Shown: positions 1 through 8,821 of the stretch, one piece after another
Layout of the letters: every line of letters begins with the position of its first letter
How positions within the stretch are numbered: the stretch's first letter is position 1
Assembly (NCBI RefSeq): GCF_039532215.1
Contig: NZ_BAAARN010000003.1
Span: 388,485-452,484, forward strand
From: Pedococcus aerophilus
GTDB lineage: Bacteria > Actinomycetota > Actinomycetes > Actinomycetales > Dermatophilaceae
Length of the DNA stretch: 64,000 nucleotides
Reading direction: 5' to 3'
Translations under genes and position numbers: made by a program
Notes under the pieces: generated by a model
Databases searched by the model: none
Seen by the model: only the letters and a program-made list of their open reading frames with translations
What the model was told of the DNA's origin: nothing

Positions 1-596
1 TGCAGCCCGATGCCGTACTTGGCGCCGGCCTTGTCCTGCATGCCCTTGGCCATCGCCTTGAGCTCCTCCCAGGTCTTGGGGGCCTCGGTGAAGCCGGCCT
101 TCTCGGCCAGGTCGGTGCGGTAGTAGACGAGGCGGGTCTCGACGTACCACGGGATGCCGTAGGAGGTGTCGCCCACCTTGGTGGTGTTCTGGGCGCCCTC
201 GAAGAACTGCGTGGTGTCGATCGACTTCGGCGTCGGGTCGAGCGCGTCGAGCCCGGCGAACTCACCCATCCACGTGGTGCCGACCATGGCCGCGTCCGGC
301 GTCTTGCCGGCCGTGATCGCGGTGGTGAACTTGTCGTGCGCGGCGTCCCACGGGATCGCGGTGACGTTGACCTTGGCGCCCGGGTTGGCGGCCTCGAAGT
401 CCTTGGCGAGGGCGGGGAGCTTCTCGCCCTCGGCGCCCATCGCCCAGACCGTGATCGTGCCCGTGGCCTTGCCGGCGCTGATCTCCTTGCCGGTCTCGGC
501 GGCGGCGTCACCGCCACCGCTGTCACGTCCGCACGCGGTGAGCGTGAGGGCGGCGGCGGTCATGGTGGCGACCGCGATCGCAGAGGTGCGTCTCAT
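1..596 (-). CDS. Sugar ABC transporter substrate-binding lipoprotein (3' end cut by window)
   Basis: Reading the minus strand from ATG at 596 gives a 22-residue lipoprotein signal ending in L-T-A-C (Cys22). A mature region typical of family 1 sugar-binding proteins follows (ITVWAMG, KLPALAKDFEAANPG, then GIPWYVETRLVYYRTDL). About 198 residues are visible of the usual 420 or so, and the C-terminus lies outside the window. It would capture a sugar at the outer face of the membrane for an ABC importer whose permeases are probably further left. The LacI regulator upstream on the same strand is the likely controller. The sugar cannot be told from the sequence. A weak purine run (GAAAGAGAG) precedes the start. 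Confidence 0.85.
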   Translation of the reverse strand, partial: MRRTSAIAVATMTAAALTLTACGRDSGGGDAAAETGKEISAGKATGTITVWAMGAEGEKLPALAKDFEAANPGAKVNVTAIPWDAAHDKFTTAITAGKTPDAAMVGTTWMGEFAGLDALDPTPKSIDTTQFFEGAQNTTKVGDTSYGIPWYVETRLVYYRTDLAEKAGFTEAPKTWEELKAMAKGMQDKAGAKYGIGL

Positions 597-651
597 CGGG
601 GTGTCTCTCTTTCATCGGGGTGAGGGGAACGGACGGGTATGCAGTGGGGGT

Positions 652-694
652 GCGCCCTGCTCGGGCGGCACCGGGTGCCGCTAGGGCAGGGCGC
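652..694 (-). terminator. Nested hairpin over the lacI stop codon
   Basis: Outer arms GCGCCCTGC (652-660) and GCAGGGCGC (686-694) enclose inner arms GCGGCACC (665-672) and GGTGCCGC (674-681). There is no T run. The structure overlaps the stop codon of the LacI-family gene and may separate it from the binding-protein gene downstream. Terminator function is inferred. Confidence 0.4.
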
Positions 695-1733
695 GCACGG
701 CCACCGGCGGCGGCGGGCACCCGCAGGAGGAGCGGATGACGAGGTGCGTCGGGATCACCTGCGCGCCACGCGGGGCGGCCGAACCGGTGATGCGCTCGTG
801 CAGCAGGTCCGACGCCCGCGCCCCGAGCTCGCGGACGGGCTGACGGACCGTGGTGAGCCCTGGCTCGACGTAGCGGGCGGTCATGACGTCGTCCCAGCCG
901 ACGACGGCGACGTCCTCGGGGACGCGCAGGCCGCTGCCGCGCAGCCGCACCATGACGGCGAGGGCGAGCTCGTCGTTGGCGCAGACGAGGGCGTCGGCCT
1001 CGAGGTCGCCTCGCAGCAGCCGGTCGGCCAGCGCCGTGCCGTCGGCCTCGCGCAGCGACACCGTGACCGCCTCGGCGGCGACGATCCCGGCGGAGGCGTG
1101 GGCGGCCACGAAGCCGGCGTAGCGGTCGCGGATGTCTGGGCTGACCGTGGGGTCGCCGACGAACAGCAGGCGGGTCCGGCCGTGGCCCAGCACGTGCGCG
1201 GTGATCTCGCGGGCGCTCGAGGTGTTCTCCGAGCTCACGGTGTCGACGGTGGCCTTCTCGTCGCCGGCGATGAGGACGACGGGCTTGCTCCCCCCGAGGG
1301 CGGAGACCGTCTCGTCCGGGATGGCCGAGGAGCCGAGCATGGCCAGTCCGTCGACGCGGGTGGCGAGCTTGCGCACGGCCCGGGGCAGGTCGGCCTTGCC
1401 CTCGGCGAGCATGAGCACCACGCTCTGCCCCAGCTCGGCGGCGCGGTACTCGAAACCCATGAGGAGCTCGGAGTAGTAGGGACCCGAGAGCTCGGGGAGG
1501 ACGAGGCCGTGGGCCTCGTGGTGGCGGACGGCGAGGCTGCGGGCGGCGGCCAGGGGCACGTAGTGCAGCTCGTCGGCGGCCTCGAGAACGCGCTTGCGGG
1601 TCTTCTCGGAGACGGCCTGACTCCCCTGGAGGACGCGGGACACCGAGGCGATCGAGACGCCGGCACGCTCGGCGACGGAGTAGATCGTCGCCCCAGCGGG
1701 GTGTCTCGTCGGGTGTCCCGAACCGGTGGCCAT
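681..1733 (-). CDS. LacI-family transcriptional regulator
   Basis: A 350-residue protein with the LacI layout. The N-terminal helix-turn-helix and hinge (about residues 15-70) contain IYSVAERAGVSIASVSRVL and the hinge pattern LAAARSLAVRH. A periplasmic-binding-protein-like sensor domain (about 75-340) includes TVRQPVRELG near the end. It should bind a palindromic operator and respond to a sugar. It sits upstream of, and on the same strand as, the sugar-binding lipoprotein, so it probably controls that uptake system. A perfect cre-type operator 17 bases before its ATG suggests it regulates itself. GAGGAAG about 7 bases before the ATG is a good ribosome site. Confidence 0.9.
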   Translation of the reverse strand: MATGSGHPTRHPAGATIYSVAERAGVSIASVSRVLQGSQAVSEKTRKRVLEAADELHYVPLAAARSLAVRHHEAHGLVLPELSGPYYSELLMGFEYRAAELGQSVVLMLAEGKADLPRAVRKLATRVDGLAMLGSSAIPDETVSALGGSKPVVLIAGDEKATVDTVSSENTSSAREITAHVLGHGRTRLLFVGDPTVSPDIRDRYAGFVAAHASAGIVAAEAVTVSLREADGTALADRLLRGDLEADALVCANDELALAVMVRLRGSGLRVPEDVAVVGWDDVMTARYVEPGLTTVRQPVRELGARASDLLHERITGSAAPRGAQVIPTHLVIRSSCGCPPPPVAVRALP

Positions 1734-1749
1734 CAGGTGCCTTCCTCGT

Positions 1750-1763
1750 TGAAAGCGCTTACA
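1750..1763. promoter_or_regulatory. LacI/cre-type operator
   Basis: TGAAAGCGCTTACA matches the consensus TGWAARCGYTWNCA at every position and is centred on GCGC. It lies between the LacI-family gene (start 1733) and the end of the SorC gene (1844), just upstream of the lacI start, where autoregulation would be expected. Binding by the neighbouring LacI protein is inferred. Confidence 0.75.
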
Positions 1764-1843
1764 AAGCTGGTTCGACCATGCCAGAGGACCCCGGACCTGC
1801 GCAAGGGCCCGGGCGTGTCGCGCCGGCCGGGGAGAGGGTCGGC

Positions 1844-2791
1844 TCAGTCGGCGAGGAGCGCCTCGGCCAGCTCGTGGTCGACGACGAGACCCTGCACCAG
1901 ACGGCCCTCGAGAGCGGCCCGCACGGCCGACCCCTTCGCTGCGCCGGAGGCCACCGCGATGACCTCCGGTATGGCGTCGAGCGTGTCTGCGTCGATGGTG
2001 ATCAACCGCGCAGCGACCTTGGGGCGCAACGCTTTTCCGTTGCCGTCGAAGAACACCCCCGCGAGCTCGCCCACGACGCCGCGCCCTGCCAGCTCCCGTT
2101 GCTCGCGGGCGTCGAGGAGATCGTGGATGGTCGAGCCACCAGAGGTCCAGTGGCCGATCCCGACGACGGCGTGCGTCACCGCGGAGGCCCGCGACAGGCC
2201 CTCCGCCACCGCCGGCTGGCGGCGCAACGCATCGGCGCTCGCCTTGGTGTCCAGGACAAACGGCGCGTAGAAGACGCGGGCGCTTCCGCCCCCGAGACGG
2301 GCGGCACGCCTGACGACGTCCACGGCGCTGCTGTCGAAGTCGGGGAGGGCGATCGCGCCGGTCAGCTGCACCACCTCGACCCGGGGCAGCGAGGTCAGCG
2401 CGCCCACCATGGCGTGCACGTTCCGGGACCAGGGCAGTCCGAGGACGTCGTCCTCGACGAGCACCTCCGAGAGCAGGTCGGCCGCGGCGCGACCCAGCTG
2501 CTGCCGGACCGCGCCCGGGTCGGCGTCGGCCGTGTCGACGACCACGGCGTGCGTCAGGCCGAACCGTTCCTGCAGCCGCGCCGAGGCATCCACGTCGAGC
2601 GAGCCCTGGCGGACGATCTCGATGCGGACCAGGCCTCGTTCACGCGCCGACTCGAGCAGCCTGGCCACCTTGAAGCGGCTGATCCCGAGCTCGTCGGCGA
2701 TCTCCACCTTGGACTGGTGGTGCAGGTAGTGGCGGCGCGCCACGGCAGCGAGCAGCACCAGCTCCGCGGGTCCGTCGTCGGCCACGACCAC
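1844..2791 (-). CDS. SorC-family sugar-responsive transcriptional regulator
   Basis: A 315-residue protein. The N-terminal winged helix-turn-helix (about residues 10-60: HHQSKVEIADELGISRFKV then ARLLESARERGLV) is followed by a DeoR/SorC-type sugar-phosphate-sensing domain (about 65-312). The latter includes TGAIALPDFD and VVGIGHWTSGGSTI. SorC proteins commonly control polyol operons, and this one diverges from a polyol ABC transporter and dehydrogenase operon, so it is very likely its regulator. The start is GTG at 2791, with a second in-frame GTG at 2785 that is better spaced from GGAAGGG. The divergent region carries a 20-base perfect palindrome that would serve as operator. Confidence 0.88.
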   Translation of the reverse strand: MVVADDGPAELVLLAAVARRHYLHHQSKVEIADELGISRFKVARLLESARERGLVRIEIVRQGSLDVDASARLQERFGLTHAVVVDTADADPGAVRQQLGRAAADLLSEVLVEDDVLGLPWSRNVHAMVGALTSLPRVEVVQLTGAIALPDFDSSAVDVVRRAARLGGGSARVFYAPFVLDTKASADALRRQPAVAEGLSRASAVTHAVVGIGHWTSGGSTIHDLLDAREQRELAGRGVVGELAGVFFDGNGKALRPKVAARLITIDADTLDAIPEVIAVASGAAKGSAVRAALEGRLVQGLVVDHELAEALLAD

Positions 2792-2875
2792 CCCTTCCGT
2801 CGATTCGCGCCCACCCCGGTGCCGTTGACAGGCACCAGTTGCGTCGATTTACTCAAGATACTCGTTTGGGCATCA

Positions 2876-2895
2876 TCGCGCTCATATGAGCGCGA
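2876..2895. promoter_or_regulatory. 20-base palindrome in the sorC/polyol divergent promoter
   Basis: A perfect palindrome, TCGCGCTCAT followed by ATGAGCGCGA, lies between the SorC gene and the binding-protein gene. Partly overlapping outer arms CTCGTTTG (2861-2868) and CAAACGAG (2898-2905) form a second inverted repeat. A TTGACA at 2825-2830 followed 17 bases later by TTTACT could be the promoter. The likely ligand is the SorC regulator (inference). Confidence 0.65.
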
Positions 2896-2933
2896 GTCAA
2901 ACGAGAGCCGTCAAAGGCGACGGAGGAGGACGC

Positions 2934-4298
2934 GTGCGTAGTCGAAGCTCCCGGGCCGCGCTGGTCGCATCAGCGACCGGCCTGGCCCTCAGCCTCACGG
3001 CCTGTGCCGGGTGGGGCGGTGGCGGAGCAGGTGGCGGCGGGGCCGACAGCATCAACGTGCTGATGGTCAACAACCCGCAGATGGTCGACCTGCAGAAGCT
3101 CACCGCAGACAACTTCACCAAGAAGACGGGGATCCGGGTCAACTACACGGTGCTCCCCGAGAACGACGTCCGCGACAAGATCAGCCAGGAGTTCTCGAGC
3201 CAGGCCGGGCAGTACGACGTCGCCTCGCTCAGCAACTTCGAGATCCCGATCTACGCCAAGGCCAAGTGGATCGCCCCGCTGGACGACTACCTCGCCAAGG
3301 ACACGGCCTTCGACCAGGACGACATCCTGAAGCCGATGACGACCTCCCTGTCGAGCGAGGGCAAGGTCTACGGCGAACCGTTCTACGGCGAGTCCTCCTT
3401 CCTGATGTACCGCAAGGACGTCCTGGAGAAGAAGGGCGTCACCATGCCCGAGAAGCCGACCTGGCAGGAGGTCGCCGACATCGCGGCCAAGGTCGACGGC
3501 GCCGAGCCGGGGATGAAGGGCATCTGCCTGCGCGGCCAGCCCGGCTGGGGCCAGCTGTTCGCCCCCCTCACCACGGTCGTCAACACCTTCGGCGGGACGT
3601 GGTTCGAGAAGGACTGGACGCCTGGCGTGAACTCACCGGAGTTCAAGGAGGCCGTGCAGTTCTACGTCGACCTCGTCCGCGCCCACGGCGAGAACGGCGC
3701 ACCCCAGGCCGGCTTCACCGAGTGCCTCAACAACCTCGTCCAGGGCAACGTGGCCATGTGGTACGACGCCACCTCCGCCGCCGGTTCGCTCGAGGCGGAC
3801 GACTCCCCCACCAAGGGCAAGTTCGGGTACGCGCCTGCCCCGGTCGTCAAGACCGACAGCGCGGGCTGGCTCTACGCCTGGTCCTGGTCCATCCAGCAGG
3901 CCAGCACGAAGAAGGACAACGCCTGGAAGTTCATCTCCTGGGCCAGCAGCAAGGAGTACGAGGAGCTCGTGGGCACCCAGCTCGGCTGGACCAAGGTGCC
4001 GGCCGGCAAGCGGGCCTCCACCTACGAGAACGCCGACTACCTCAAGGTGGCCTCGGCCTTCGCGGAGCCGACGAAGTCCGCGATCGAGGCGGCCGACCCG
4101 GAGAACCCCGGCGTCCAGCCGCGACCCGCGATCGGCATCCAGTTCGTCGACATCCCGGAGTTCCCCGACCTCGGCACGCAGGTCAGCCAGGACGTGAGCT
4201 CGGCGATCGCCGGCAAGACCACCGTCAACGAGGCCCTCGACAAGGGCCAGAAGCTCGCCGAGGACGTCGCCGAGCGCTACCAGTCGAGGGGGCAGTGA
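2934..4298 (+). CDS. Polyol/sugar ABC transporter substrate-binding lipoprotein
   Basis: A family 1 solute-binding protein of 454 residues from GTG 2934. The lipoprotein signal MRSRSSRAALVASATGL ends at LSLTAC, and the mature domain has NFTKKTGIRVNYTVLPEND and WAWS-type ligand-lobe segments (LYAWSWSIQQAS). I chose GTG 2934 because GGAGGAGG precedes it by a few bases. The longer reading from ATG 2886 would begin inside the operator palindrome and put 16 extra residues before the signal peptide. It resembles the SmoE/MtlE polyol-binding group. It is the first gene of the polyol operon, and its stop overlaps the next start (TGATG). Confidence 0.88.
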   Translation: MRSRSSRAALVASATGLALSLTACAGWGGGGAGGGGADSINVLMVNNPQMVDLQKLTADNFTKKTGIRVNYTVLPENDVRDKISQEFSSQAGQYDVASLSNFEIPIYAKAKWIAPLDDYLAKDTAFDQDDILKPMTTSLSSEGKVYGEPFYGESSFLMYRKDVLEKKGVTMPEKPTWQEVADIAAKVDGAEPGMKGICLRGQPGWGQLFAPLTTVVNTFGGTWFEKDWTPGVNSPEFKEAVQFYVDLVRAHGENGAPQAGFTECLNNLVQGNVAMWYDATSAAGSLEADDSPTKGKFGYAPAPVVKTDSAGWLYAWSWSIQQASTKKDNAWKFISWASSKEYEELVGTQLGWTKVPAGKRASTYENADYLKVASAFAEPTKSAIEAADPENPGVQPRPAIGIQFVDIPEFPDLGTQVSQDVSSAIAGKTTVNEALDKGQKLAEDVAERYQSRGQ

Positions 4299-5242
4299 TG
4301 TCGTCGAGCACCGCGACGAAGCCACGGGCCGAGCAGGTCCGCGGACCCGAGCCCAGTGCGGCCCTGCGCCGCATGGGCGACTGGGCGAGGCGGGCACCGC
4401 TGCTGCCGGCGCTCATCTTCGTGATCGTCATGACCCAGCTGCCGTTCGTGGCGACGCTGGTCATCTCCTTCATGAACTGGAACGCCTACTACCCCGAGGA
4501 GCGGGGGTTCGCCGGCTTCGACAACTTCGCCCGGGTCTTCACCGACACCAACACCCGGCAGGCCGTCTTCGTGACGATCCTGCTCACCGTCTCGGTGGTG
4601 CTCGTCAGCCTGGTGCTGGGACTCGGCATCGCGCTCCTGCTGGACCGCAAGTTCCGGGGCCAGGGGATCGTCCGCACGATGATGATCACGCCGTTCCTCA
4701 TCGTCCCCGTGGCTGCCGCCCTGCTGTGGAAGCACGCGCTCTACAACCCGGAGTACGGCCTCTTCAACGGACTGCTCAAGGCCGTGTTCGGTGAGAACGC
4801 ACCCCAGCCGGACTGGATCACCAACAACCCGCTCATCGCCGTCATCGCCGCCCTGGTGTGGCAGTGGACGCCGTTCATGATGCTCATCCTGCTGGCCGGG
4901 CTCCAGAGCCGACCCCTCGACGTCGTCGAGGCCGCTCGCATCGACGGCGCCAGCTCGCTGCAGATCTTCCGGTCGATGACGCTGCCGCACCTGCGCCAGT
5001 ACATCGAGCTGTCCGGGCTGCTCGGCGCCATCTACGTGGTGCAGAACTTCGACCACGTCTTCACCATCACCAGCGGTGGTCTGGGCACGGCGAACCTGCC
5101 GTACTTCATCTACCAGACCTTCTACACCGCTCAGGACTACGGACGGGCCTCCGCGGCCGGTGTCGTGGTCGTCATCGGCACGATCCTCATCGCGACCGCA
5201 GCCCTGCGCACCGCGTTCAGCCTCTTCAAGGAGGACGCATGA
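4298..5242 (+). CDS. ABC transporter permease, MalF/SmoF type
   Basis: A 314-residue integral membrane protein with about six membrane spans, the first at about residues 36-58 (LLPALIFVIVMTQLPFVATLV). The coupling loop has the EAA-type motif EAARIDGASSLQIFRSMTLP near residues 210-230, which contacts the ATPase. It imports the polyol bound by the upstream lipoprotein together with the next permease. The ATG overlaps the previous stop by one base, and its own stop overlaps the next start (ATGA), so translation is coupled. Confidence 0.92.
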   Translation: MSSSTATKPRAEQVRGPEPSAALRRMGDWARRAPLLPALIFVIVMTQLPFVATLVISFMNWNAYYPEERGFAGFDNFARVFTDTNTRQAVFVTILLTVSVVLVSLVLGLGIALLLDRKFRGQGIVRTMMITPFLIVPVAAALLWKHALYNPEYGLFNGLLKAVFGENAPQPDWITNNPLIAVIAALVWQWTPFMMLILLAGLQSRPLDVVEAARIDGASSLQIFRSMTLPHLRQYIELSGLLGAIYVVQNFDHVFTITSGGLGTANLPYFIYQTFYTAQDYGRASAAGVVVVIGTILIATAALRTAFSLFKEDA

Positions 5243-6153
5243 GCACCACCGACACCACCGGCACGGGCACCACCGGGGCCGGGACCACCTCGGCGGACAC
5301 GACGTCCGGGACACCGCGCCATACCGAGGTGCGGCACGCCAAGCCACCACGCAGCGGCGTCCTGCTCTCGGCCGCGGCGTGGGTGATCGGGTTCCTCTTC
5401 GCGCTCCCCGTCCTGTGGATGGTCCTCACGTCGTTCCACAACGAGAACGACGCGGCCAAGAACCCGCCCGACGTCTTCGCGCCGCTGTCCCTGGACGGCT
5501 ACCGCTCCTTCTTCGACGCCGGTCCCTGGCCGCCGCTGCTCAACTCGCTGACGGCCAGCGTCCTGTCGACCGCCCTCGTGCTGCTGCTCGCCTTCCCGGC
5601 GGCCTACGCACTGTCGATCCGGCCGGTGAAGAAGTGGACGGACGTGCTGTTCTTCTTCCTCTCCACCAAGATGCTGCCGATCGTGGCGGGCATCCTGCCG
5701 CTCTACCTCTTCGCCCAGACGGTCGGGCTGCTCGACAACATCTGGTGGCTGATCCTGCTCTACACCTCGATGAACCTGCCGATCGCGATCTGGATGCTGC
5801 GCTCGTTCCTCGCCGAGGTGCCGGTCGAGATGCTCGAGGCCGCCTCGGTCGACGGGGCGTCGCTCACCCGGACCCTCAAGGACATCGTCGCGCCGGTCGT
5901 CATGCCCGGCATCGCGTCGGCAGCGTTGATCTGCTTCATCTTCAGCTGGAACGAGCTGCTGCTGGCCCGCGTGCTGACCAGCACGGTGGCGGGGACGGCC
6001 CCGGTGTTCTTGACTGGCTTCGTGACCAGCCAGGGCCTGTTCCTCGCCAAGGTGTGCGCGGCGTCGTTCGTCGTGTCGCTGCCGGTGCTCGCCGCCGGGT
6101 TCGCCGCCCAGGACAAGCTCGTCCAGGGCCTGTCGATGGGAGCCGTCAAGTAA
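5239..6153 (+). CDS. ABC transporter permease, MalG/SmoG type
   Basis: A 304-residue permease with about six membrane spans from residue 40 onward. The coupling motif EAASVDGASLTRTLKDIVAP lies at about residues 195-215. The N-terminal 30 residues are unusually rich in threonine and glycine (TTDTTGTGTTGAGTTSADTT) and probably unstructured. It pairs with the upstream MalF-type permease. No ATP-binding subunit is encoded in this operon, so the importer presumably borrows a shared MsiK/UgpC-type ATPase encoded elsewhere, which is common in actinobacteria. The start lies in an ATGA overlap and the stop (TAATG) overlaps the dehydrogenase start. Confidence 0.92.
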   Translation: MSTTDTTGTGTTGAGTTSADTTSGTPRHTEVRHAKPPRSGVLLSAAAWVIGFLFALPVLWMVLTSFHNENDAAKNPPDVFAPLSLDGYRSFFDAGPWPPLLNSLTASVLSTALVLLLAFPAAYALSIRPVKKWTDVLFFFLSTKMLPIVAGILPLYLFAQTVGLLDNIWWLILLYTSMNLPIAIWMLRSFLAEVPVEMLEAASVDGASLTRTLKDIVAPVVMPGIASAALICFIFSWNELLLARVLTSTVAGTAPVFLTGFVTSQGLFLAKVCAASFVVSLPVLAAGFAAQDKLVQGLSMGAVK

Positions 6154-7682
6154 TGGGGACGGACACCCACAGCACCACCGCACCCACCACGCCGGTCCGG
6201 CTCGCCGAGGCGCACCTCGGTGAGCTGGACGCGCGGGTGGCCCGGCCGTCGTACGACCGGTCGCAGGTCACCGCAGGCATCGTCCACTTCGGGGTCGGTG
6301 GCTTCCACCGCGCGCACCAGGCGATGTACCTCGACGCCCTGATGAACGAGGGCGCCGCCTTGGACTGGGGCCTGTGCGGGGTGGGGGCCCTCCCCCACGA
6401 CCGTCGGATCATCGACACCCTCAAGGCCCAGGACGGCCTCTACACCCTCGTCGTCAAGCACCCCGACGGCCGGCGCGAGCCCCGCGTCATCGGGAGCATC
6501 GTCGAGCTGCTGTTCGCCCCCGACGACCCGCAGGCGGTGGTCGACCGGCTCGTCGACGAGCGCACGCGCATCGTGTCGCTGACCATCACCGAGGGCGGAT
6601 ACCTCGTCAACCAGGTGACGGGCGAGTTCGATGCCGACGACCCGTCGATCCAGGCAGACCTCGTCGAGAACGCAGTCCCCTCGACGGTTTTCGGCTACAT
6701 CACGGCAGCGCTCGCCCGACGTCGAGCCGAGGGGCTCGAGCCGTTCACGGTGATGAGCTGCGACAACCTCCCCGACAACGGCGACGTCGCGAAGCAGATG
6801 ATCTGCGCCTTCGCCCGGCTCAAGGACCCCGCCCTGGCCGACTGGATGGAGTCGGAGGTCGCCTTCCCCAACTGCATGGTCGACCGGATCACCCCGGTCA
6901 CCGCGCCCGAGGACATCGAGCGGCTCGCCGACGAGTTCGGTGTCGAGGACGGCTGGCCCGTGGTCTGCGAGCCCTTCACCCAGTGGGCGCTCGAGGACCG
7001 GTTCGGCCAGGGGCGACCGCCGTTCGAGGACGCCGGTGTGCAGATGGTCGACGACGTCGTCCCCTACGAGCTGATGAAGCTGCGGCTGCTCAACGCCAGC
7101 CACCAGGCCCTGTGCTACCTCGGCCACCTCGCCGGGTACCGCTACGCCCACGAGGTCTGCCAGGACCCGCTGTTCGCGAACTTCCTGCTGGCCTACATGG
7201 AGCGCGAGGGCAGCCCGACGCTCCCGCCGGTGCCCGACGTCGACCTCGACGCCTACCGCCACGAGCTCGTCGCCCGGTTCGCCAACCCCGAGGTGCGCGA
7301 CACGTTGGCGCGCCTGTGCGCGGAGTCCTCCGACCGCATACCGAAGTGGCTGGGGCCGGTGATCCGCGCGAACCTGCGCGACGGCGGCGAGATCGAGCGG
7401 TCCGCGCTCGTGGTCGCCTCGTGGGCGAGGTATGCCGAGGGGCGCGACGAGCAGGGCGAGCCGATCGAGGTCGTGGACCGGCTCAAGGACCGGGTCATGG
7501 CGGCGGCGGCCAGGCAGGACGAGGACCCGCTGGCCTTCCTCCGCGACCGCGACCTCTTCGGCGACCTCGCCGACGACGAGCGGTTCGCTGCGGCCTACAC
7601 CGCTGCGCTCGAACGCTTGCACGGCATCGGCGCACGGGCGACGCTGGAGGCCCGCGCGGACGACGACGCCCGCCCCGCCTGA
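6153..7682 (+). CDS. Mannitol 2-dehydrogenase-type polyol dehydrogenase
   Basis: A 509-residue protein of the polyol-specific long-chain dehydrogenase family. It has the N-terminal nucleotide-binding region (IVHFGVGGFHRAHQAMY, about residues 46-62), the central VDRITPVT segment (about 247-254) and the C-terminal KLRLLNASHQALCYLG region carrying the catalytic lysine of the family (about 309-325). It should oxidise mannitol, D-arabitol or a related polyol to the ketose with NAD. The xylulokinase three genes on makes D-arabitol to D-xylulose a reasonable alternative to mannitol to fructose. ATG 6153 overlaps the previous stop codon. Confidence 0.9.
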   Translation: MGTDTHSTTAPTTPVRLAEAHLGELDARVARPSYDRSQVTAGIVHFGVGGFHRAHQAMYLDALMNEGAALDWGLCGVGALPHDRRIIDTLKAQDGLYTLVVKHPDGRREPRVIGSIVELLFAPDDPQAVVDRLVDERTRIVSLTITEGGYLVNQVTGEFDADDPSIQADLVENAVPSTVFGYITAALARRRAEGLEPFTVMSCDNLPDNGDVAKQMICAFARLKDPALADWMESEVAFPNCMVDRITPVTAPEDIERLADEFGVEDGWPVVCEPFTQWALEDRFGQGRPPFEDAGVQMVDDVVPYELMKLRLLNASHQALCYLGHLAGYRYAHEVCQDPLFANFLLAYMEREGSPTLPPVPDVDLDAYRHELVARFANPEVRDTLARLCAESSDRIPKWLGPVIRANLRDGGEIERSALVVASWARYAEGRDEQGEPIEVVDRLKDRVMAAAARQDEDPLAFLRDRDLFGDLADDERFAAAYTAALERLHGIGARATLEARADDDARPA

Positions 7683-7771
7683 TCCACCCGGCCCGATGCA
7701 CCTGGCCTGAGCCACCCCGCACGACCCGGCCCACCCGCACCGCCCGACCCACCACCGATGGAGACCACCTG

Positions 7772-8821
7772 ATGCGTGCTGCCGTCCTCAACCGTCCCGG
7801 CGAGGTCGAGGTGGTGCAGCGACCCGACCCGACACCTGCCGCCGACGAGGTCCTGGTGCGCGTCCACGCGGTCGGTGTCTGCGGGTCCGACACGCACTAC
7901 TTCGACCACGGGCGGATCGGTCGGTTCGTCGTGGAGTCGCCGCTCGTCCTCGGCCACGAGACCTCGGGGGTCGTCGAGGCCGTCGGCGCCGACGTCGACC
8001 CGGCGCGCGTCGGTCAGCGCGTCTCCCTCGAGCCGGGGGTCCCGTGCCGCGCGTGCGAGCAGTGCCTCGCCGGTCGCTACAACCTCTGCCCCGACATGGT
8101 CTTCCACGCGACCCCACCGGTGGACGGTTCCCTCGCAGAGCTCGTCGCGATCCACCACGCGTTCGCCCACCCGGTCCCGGACTCGGTGAGCGACGAGGCG
8201 GCAGCCCTCCTCGAGCCGCTGTCGGTCGGCGTCTGGGCCTGCCACAAGGGTGGTGTCGGCCCGGGTTCGCGGGTCCTCGTCACCGGGGCGGGACCGATCG
8301 GCCTCGTCTGCGTCATGGTGGCGCGCGCCGCCGGGGCGAGCGAGATCGTCGTCGCCGACCTCAACGCCGACCGCCTCGCCGTGGCCACCGAGCTCGGCGC
8401 GACCCGCACCATCACCTCCGGCGCGGAGACGATCGCCGACGGGTATGCCGCGGGGCCGGCTCCGCAGGTCCTCCTCGAGTGCTCGGGGCACGCCGGTGCC
8501 ACCGCGGACGGGATCCGCGCGCTCGCCCCCGCGGGCCGGGCCGTCCTCATCGGCATGGGCGGCGACGAGATCAGCCTGCCGCTGTCGACCATCCAGGAGC
8601 GCGAGCTCGTCGTCACCGGGACCTTCCGCTACGCCGGGACCTGGCCGACCGCCATCGCCCTGGCCGCCTCCGGACAGGTCGACCTCGAGCATCTCGTCAC
8701 CGGCCGGTTCACCCTCGAGGACACCGCTGCCGCCCTGACCGCCGCCCGCGACACGGCGGGCGCGATCAAGTCGGTCATCGACCCCCGACCGTCCGCTGCC
8801 ACCGGATCGACCCGTGGCTGA
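7772..8821 (+). CDS. Zinc-dependent polyol (sorbitol/xylitol-type) dehydrogenase
   Basis: A 349-residue medium-chain dehydrogenase. Catalytic zinc ligands are visible at about C37 (VGVCGSDTHYF), H63-E64 (LGHETSG) and the sorbitol-dehydrogenase-like EPLSVG at about 149-154. The structural zinc loop is CRACEQCLAGRYNLC, and the Rossmann glycines are VTGAGPIGL. It should oxidise sorbitol, xylitol or another polyol to the 2-ketose with NAD. GGAGA precedes the ATG. The 89-base gap before it holds no gene. It shares the operon with the mannitol dehydrogenase-type enzyme and overlaps xylB by 8 bases. Confidence 0.9.
   Translation: MRAAVLNRPGEVEVVQRPDPTPAADEVLVRVHAVGVCGSDTHYFDHGRIGRFVVESPLVLGHETSGVVEAVGADVDPARVGQRVSLEPGVPCRACEQCLAGRYNLCPDMVFHATPPVDGSLAELVAIHHAFAHPVPDSVSDEAAALLEPLSVGVWACHKGGVGPGSRVLVTGAGPIGLVCVMVARAAGASEIVVADLNADRLAVATELGATRTITSGAETIADGYAAGPAPQVLLECSGHAGATADGIRALAPAGRAVLIGMGGDEISLPLSTIQERELVVTGTFRYAGTWPTAIALAASGQVDLEHLVTGRFTLEDTAAALTAARDTAGAIKSVIDPRPSAATGSTRG

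Noticed and set aside
5760-7715. Long minus-strand open frame of 651 codons
   Set aside because: It runs opposite the permease and mannitol dehydrogenase genes, is rich in Arg, Gly and Val, and has no family motifs. It is a high-GC shadow frame.
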